Below, piece after piece: positions 3,604 to 6,548 of a DNA stretch of 6,548 nucleotides; position 1 is the first letter of the stretch, and every line of letters starts with the position of its first letter. The stretch is from Bacteroidota bacterium (GTDB taxonomy: Bacteria; Bacteroidota; Rhodothermia; Rhodothermales; Rubricoccaceae), in contig JADFLK010000132.1 in assembly GCA_022564455.1 (NCBI GenBank), positions 1 to 6,548 of the forward strand, read 5' to 3'. The translations under genes were made by a program, and so were the position numbers. The notes beneath the pieces are model-generated. The model did not search any database, was not told where the DNA came from, and worked only from the letters and a program-made list of their open reading frames with translations.

Positions 3604-5928
3604 TATTGGCGCAGACAATAGCTGATCCGGAATCCCAAACCCTGCCACGAGTGTAACCGCATACGGTCGAAGCTCCCTAAGCAATGTGTTGACCTCCGTT
3701 CGGATGGCCTTGGCCTTGGTCGCGTCGATGTAGTGCTGTTCGAGGAACCAGCCCCGGTCCTGCTCGATATGCCACAGGGCGAACAGCGCGCAGACCTTGC
3801 CGAGTAGCTCCTTCAACTCGCCCTCGCCTGCCGCTTCTACGGCTGCCTGGAATGACTCAAGCGTGAGCCGTTGAGCATATGCTCTGGCTAGCGTGAGAAG
3901 GTGATCCTGCACCTCGATGAAGGCCTCGAACGAATCCATGCCGCTGTCTATGCGGCCTTTGAGACGGCGAGCGGCCGAGATTAGCAAATCTCGCTCGCGG
4001 TCTTGAAACAGGTCGGCGTGGACGCCGGGATCGCGCAGGTGCCGGGTGTCATTCTGGTGTCGTTTGATGGGGTTCACTTCGCCGATCCTCACTTCGACGC
4101 GCTCGGCAAGCTTGCCGAGCAGCCCGAAGAAATCGAGATGGGAGAACTCCTGCTGATAGCCCGACAGCAGGCTCTTGGCAGCTTGCAGGAGAAGCACGGT
4201 GTTGTCGCCCTCGAACGTCGTAAAGATGTCGGAATCGGCCTTGAGGAGTGCGAATCGGTTCTCCGCCCGGTAGCCTTCGCCGCCGCAGGCCTCGCGAGCC
4301 TCCTGAATGGAGAGCGTGGCGTGGGTCGTGCTCATGGCCTTCAACGCGGCGGCCTGCGCTTCGATTTCTCGCACATCAGCGCCTTCCGGTGTCTCACCAT
4401 ACCGCTGCGCCAGATTGTGCAGTGCAAAGTTGAGGGCGTAGCAAGTAGCCACGTGTGGAAGGAGTCGCCGCTGATGCGAGAGGTAGTCGAGTACGGGCAT
4501 CTCGGCCCGGTCCTTCGGACCAAACTGCCGGCGCTTCGCGCCATACCTCACTGCGATGGTGAGGCCGCTCTTCGCCGCGCTGAGGCCGGCCGAGGCCACG
4601 GCAATCCGCCCGCCGACGAGCGTGCCGAGCATCGTGAAAAACCGCCGCGACGACGACGGAATCGGGCTGGAGTACGTACCGTCCTCGGCAACCTGCGCAA
4701 ACCGGGCCAGCAGGTTCTCACGGGGAATCCGGACGTTGTTGAACCAGATACGGCCGTTGTCCACGCCGTTGAGGCCCAGCTTGTGGCCGCTATCAGAGAT
4801 ACGAATGCGGGGCATGGTATTACTCTCCTCATCGCGAATCGGAACGAGAAACGCATGCACACCGTAGCCCTGTTCGCCGATGACGAGCTGCGCAAAGACC
4901 GTCGCCATGCGGGCGTGTTTCGCCGCATTGCCGATCCACTCTTTGTGGTCGTGATCCGTCGGCGTGTTGATAACGAACTCCTGAGTGGCCACGTCGTACG
5001 TCGCGGTCGTTTGCAGATCGCGGACGTTGGAGCCATGCCCGCGCTCGGTCATCGCAAAGCATCCGGGCAGGGCGAGTGAGCCGGCGTCCGCCAGATACTT
5101 CCGTTTTTGCTCCTCCGATCCTAATGCCCGGATCGACCCTCCGAACAACCCAAACTGAACGCCGAACTTGATCGCCAAACTGAGGTCGTGAAAGGCGATC
5201 ATCTCGAATGCAGTAATGAACTGCTCGATGTCGCCCTCCCCACCCGCGTATTCCGGGAAGGCCAGTGCGCCGATGCCCTGATCGGCGAGGAGTTGCGTCC
5301 AGCCGAGAACGATTTCCCGCATCTCCTCTTTTGGTGTTTCAGTGTCTGGATGGGCGAAAGCGGGGTCACAGAGTAAGGTTCGGATGCGATTTCGGAGTGG
5401 TGCCAGGTGTCCATCAAGCGCCGCCCTCAGGCCCCCAACATCAACCTGAGCGGCTTCTTCTTCGCCGACAGGGAGTGGCCGTTCCACGACGAGATCACGC
5501 ACGGCTTCGCGCCCTACAATGCCCAATGCCTCTTCCATCTCGGCTAGCGCACGCTTTGCCTCCTCCGTTAATCTCCCCACATTGGCCAGACCGGATATTT
5601 CTACTCCAAGCTCAGCCAGCGTCTTCTGCGCGGCATTCGGGATCGCTTGCGCCGACTCCTTGATCCTCCGAACCCAACGGTAATAGGTGGTCGCATCAGG
5701 CGGGTTCTGCGGATCGAGCCAGCCACATAGCTGCTCGCGCTCTTCGGCGGTCAACCAATCCTGCTCCCTGATCCGCGCGCTGACCTTCTCGATCTGTGTC
5801 GGTGTCAGCAGGCCATCGGCCCATGCGATGTAGAGAAACGGAAGGACGGACGCGACGCCCGCCGAGTTTGGGATGGCGTCCACTTCAACGTCCTTAGCGA
5901 CATCTTTAGCGGCGGTCGTTTGGGGCAT
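3589..5928 (-). CDS. Acyl-CoA oxidase/dehydrogenase-like flavoprotein with N-terminal TerB-like domain
   Basis: A 779-aa FAD-dependent acyl-CoA enzyme, longer than ordinary acyl-CoA dehydrogenases (about 380 aa). Residues 25-73 (VLPFLYIAWADG ... WLDP) look like a TerB-type helical domain, joined by a helical linker to the core. Core motifs: GCFAMTERGHGSNV (289-302), WIGNAA (331-336), GHKLGLNGVDNGRIWF (381-396), GGRI, LDYLSHQRRLLPH, REACGGEGY (545-553) and TTFEGDNTVLL (570-580), where E573 aligns with the catalytic glutamate of plant acyl-CoA oxidases (ACX3-like). The predicted reaction is alpha,beta-dehydrogenation of an acyl-CoA in beta-oxidation; whether oxygen or an electron-transfer flavoprotein takes the electrons is unknown. 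Start choice: ATG at 5928 (MPQTTAAKDV); an ATG at 6012 would add 28 odd residues. It is monocistronic here and converges on the EEP gene. Confidence 0.93.
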   Translation of the reverse strand: MPQTTAAKDVAKDVEVDAIPNSAGVASVLPFLYIAWADGLLTPTQIEKVSARIREQDWLTAEEREQLCGWLDPQNPPDATTYYRWVRRIKESAQAIPNAAQKTLAELGVEISGLANVGRLTEEAKRALAEMEEALGIVGREAVRDLVVERPLPVGEEEAAQVDVGGLRAALDGHLAPLRNRIRTLLCDPAFAHPDTETPKEEMREIVLGWTQLLADQGIGALAFPEYAGGEGDIEQFITAFEMIAFHDLSLAIKFGVQFGLFGGSIRALGSEEQKRKYLADAGSLALPGCFAMTERGHGSNVRDLQTTATYDVATQEFVINTPTDHDHKEWIGNAAKHARMATVFAQLVIGEQGYGVHAFLVPIRDEESNTMPRIRISDSGHKLGLNGVDNGRIWFNNVRIPRENLLARFAQVAEDGTYSSPIPSSSRRFFTMLGTLVGGRIAVASAGLSAAKSGLTIAVRYGAKRRQFGPKDRAEMPVLDYLSHQRRLLPHVATCYALNFALHNLAQRYGETPEGADVREIEAQAAALKAMSTTHATLSIQEAREACGGEGYRAENRFALLKADSDIFTTFEGDNTVLLLQAAKSLLSGYQQEFSHLDFFGLLGKLAERVEVRIGEVNPIKRHQNDTRHLRDPGVHADLFQDRERDLLISAARRLKGRIDSGMDSFEAFIEVQDHLLTLARAYAQRLTLESFQAAVEAAGEGELKELLGKVCALFALWHIEQDRGWFLEQHYIDATKAKAIRTEVNTLLRELRPYAVTLVAGFGIPDQLLSAPIGVAG
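5710..5856 (-). other. TerB-like helical domain fused to the acyl-CoA oxidase-like enzyme
   Basis: This encodes residues 25-73 of the 779-aa protein. The pattern is a hydrophobic helix VASVLPFLYIAWADG, a short loop LLTPTQIE, a helix EKVSARIREQDW, then EEREQLCGWLDP. The 'AWADG-L-..E/Q' signature resembles TerB/DUF533-like domains, in which acidic residues of the loop may bind a metal. The helical region about 74-160 (including TLAELGVEISGL and EEAKRALAEMEE) is probably a linker. The similarity is read by eye and has not been tested by a profile search; the role of the domain in this enzyme is unknown. Confidence 0.5.
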
Positions 5929-6119
5929 ACTCTTGAGCTCAAAAGAAGGCAAGGAAGGTACTCGGAGAAACGCGATTGAAAGACGCCGTACGACCATGTA
6001 CGATTCCAACATCCCCTTAATGCGTCAAGGTTCCGTGACCGATACCATGGATGAATCCTCCGAAACCGAAGCGGAATTCCGCGTGCCTTCCGGGCGTCGA
6101 CTAACCCTGTTCTATTGCC

Positions 6120-6548
6120 ATGCGTCCACCGATCCGTCTCTTCACCCTCGTTATCCTCCTCGCACCGATGTCGGTGCGCGCCCAGCTCCCCGGCGTTTTC
6201 GAGGGCTATTTGAGCAGGTAAACTCCATTGTGTTCTACACGCAGGTGGGCGCTCTTTCGGACAACACGGCTGTCGAAGGCACGATTGCAGATTTTGGGGT
6301 GATTGGTCTCGGTACCGAGGTTCTCCTTAGCCTGCCGCAAGTTGCCGGTTCAAGTTCGGAGTTCGAGCTTGGCCTCGGAACAAACTTCCTTCGCGGCTTT
6401 GCAGCGGTTGAACCAACCCTCGACCTGCGTGCTTCCATACGGACACTTCCCCAGATATCCGTGTACACCATATTTGTGGGCCTCGCCGAGAACAGCCCAA
6501 TTCAACCCTACGCGGGCGTCACTTTCGGGTTCGCCGAGTTGTGGAATG
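6120..6548 (+). CDS. Exported outer-membrane beta-barrel-like protein, partial, with apparent frameshift
   Basis: From ATG 6120, MRPPIRLFTLVILLAPMSVRAQ is a good Sec signal peptide (likely cut after VRA), followed by LPGVFEGYLSR and a TAA stop at 6219. The adjacent frame is open to the window end and reads FEQVNSIVFYTQVGALSD, with alternating hydrophobic and polar strands ending PYAGVTFGFAELWN, typical of a barrel. Reading TAT (6207-6209) then TTT (6209-6211) joins the two as ...VFEGYFEQVN..., so one T appears missing from a T run. It is either a pseudogene or a sequencing/assembly error. A continuous frame starting at ATG 6047 also reaches the window end but gives Arg/Pro-rich sequence over the signal-peptide region, typical of an off-frame reading. 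It is divergent from the oxidase-like gene. Confidence 0.65.

Noticed and set aside
4003..5079. Long plus-strand open frame of 358 codons inside the acyl-CoA oxidase-like gene
   Set aside because: It is antisense to a gene with unmistakable conserved motifs, and its translation is Arg/His/Leu-rich without any recognisable motif. GC-rich genes often leave such open antisense frames.
5940..5947. Minus-strand TTCTTTTG resembling the Bacteroidota -7 element TAnnTTTG
   Set aside because: It lacks the TA, has no convincing -33 partner at the right distance, and would leave a very short leader before the ATG at 5928.
6071..6082. Perfect 12-base palindrome GCGGAATTCCGC between the divergent genes
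   Set aside because: One or two perfect 12-base palindromes are expected by chance in 6.5 kb, and there is no second copy or other sign of an operator.
6047..6548. Continuous plus-strand frame from ATG 6047 to the window end as a single intact gene
   Set aside because: The part before about 6209 is Arg/Pro-rich and off-frame to a clear signal peptide at 6120, so a frameshifted gene explains the data better.

Overview
The window is 6.5 kb of bacterial DNA with moderately high GC and tightly packed genes. None of the convincing start codons has a clear Shine-Dalgarno sequence. Convergent genes are separated by degenerate heptamer tracts of the GTTGAAA type. These traits, with secreted RskA-like and barrel-like proteins, a DinB protein and an acyl-CoA oxidase-like enzyme, suggest a member of the Bacteroidota/Rhodothermota group. 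That placement is an inference; there is no rRNA or other marker gene to confirm it.

Layout. Positions 2-214 hold the C-terminal end of an RskA-like (anti-sigma-factor-type) secreted protein, followed by a weak terminator candidate. A plus-strand cluster follows: a 65-aa conserved small protein (398-595), a MNT/AbiEii/DUF6036-like nucleotidyltransferase that overlaps it by 53 bases in another frame (543-983), and a DinB-family protein 4 bases downstream (988-1476). The first two look like a toxin-antitoxin-type pair. A small signal-peptide protein lies at 1643-2158. It converges on a minus-strand four-cysteine zinc-ribbon-like protein of unknown function (2218-2589), which is divergent from a YbhP-like endonuclease/exonuclease/phosphatase (EEP) protein (2667-3518). 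That gene converges on the largest gene, a minus-strand acyl-CoA oxidase/dehydrogenase-like flavoprotein with an N-terminal TerB-like helical domain (3589-5928). Divergent from it, at the right edge, is a signal-peptide-bearing, probably outer-membrane beta-barrel protein, cut by the window end and apparently frameshifted near 6209.

The genes do not form one pathway. The only operon-like unit is 398-1476. The points most worth following are the out-of-frame overlap of the small protein and the nucleotidyltransferase, the TerB-like/acyl-CoA oxidase fusion, the heptamer tracts that supply stop codons at convergent gene ends, and the apparent single-base frameshift in the barrel gene. I found no CRISPR array, insertion sequence, tRNA, rRNA or prophage gene. 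No gene-free stretch exceeds 300 bases; the gaps at 215-397, 1477-1642 and 5929-6119 hold only the short sites listed.
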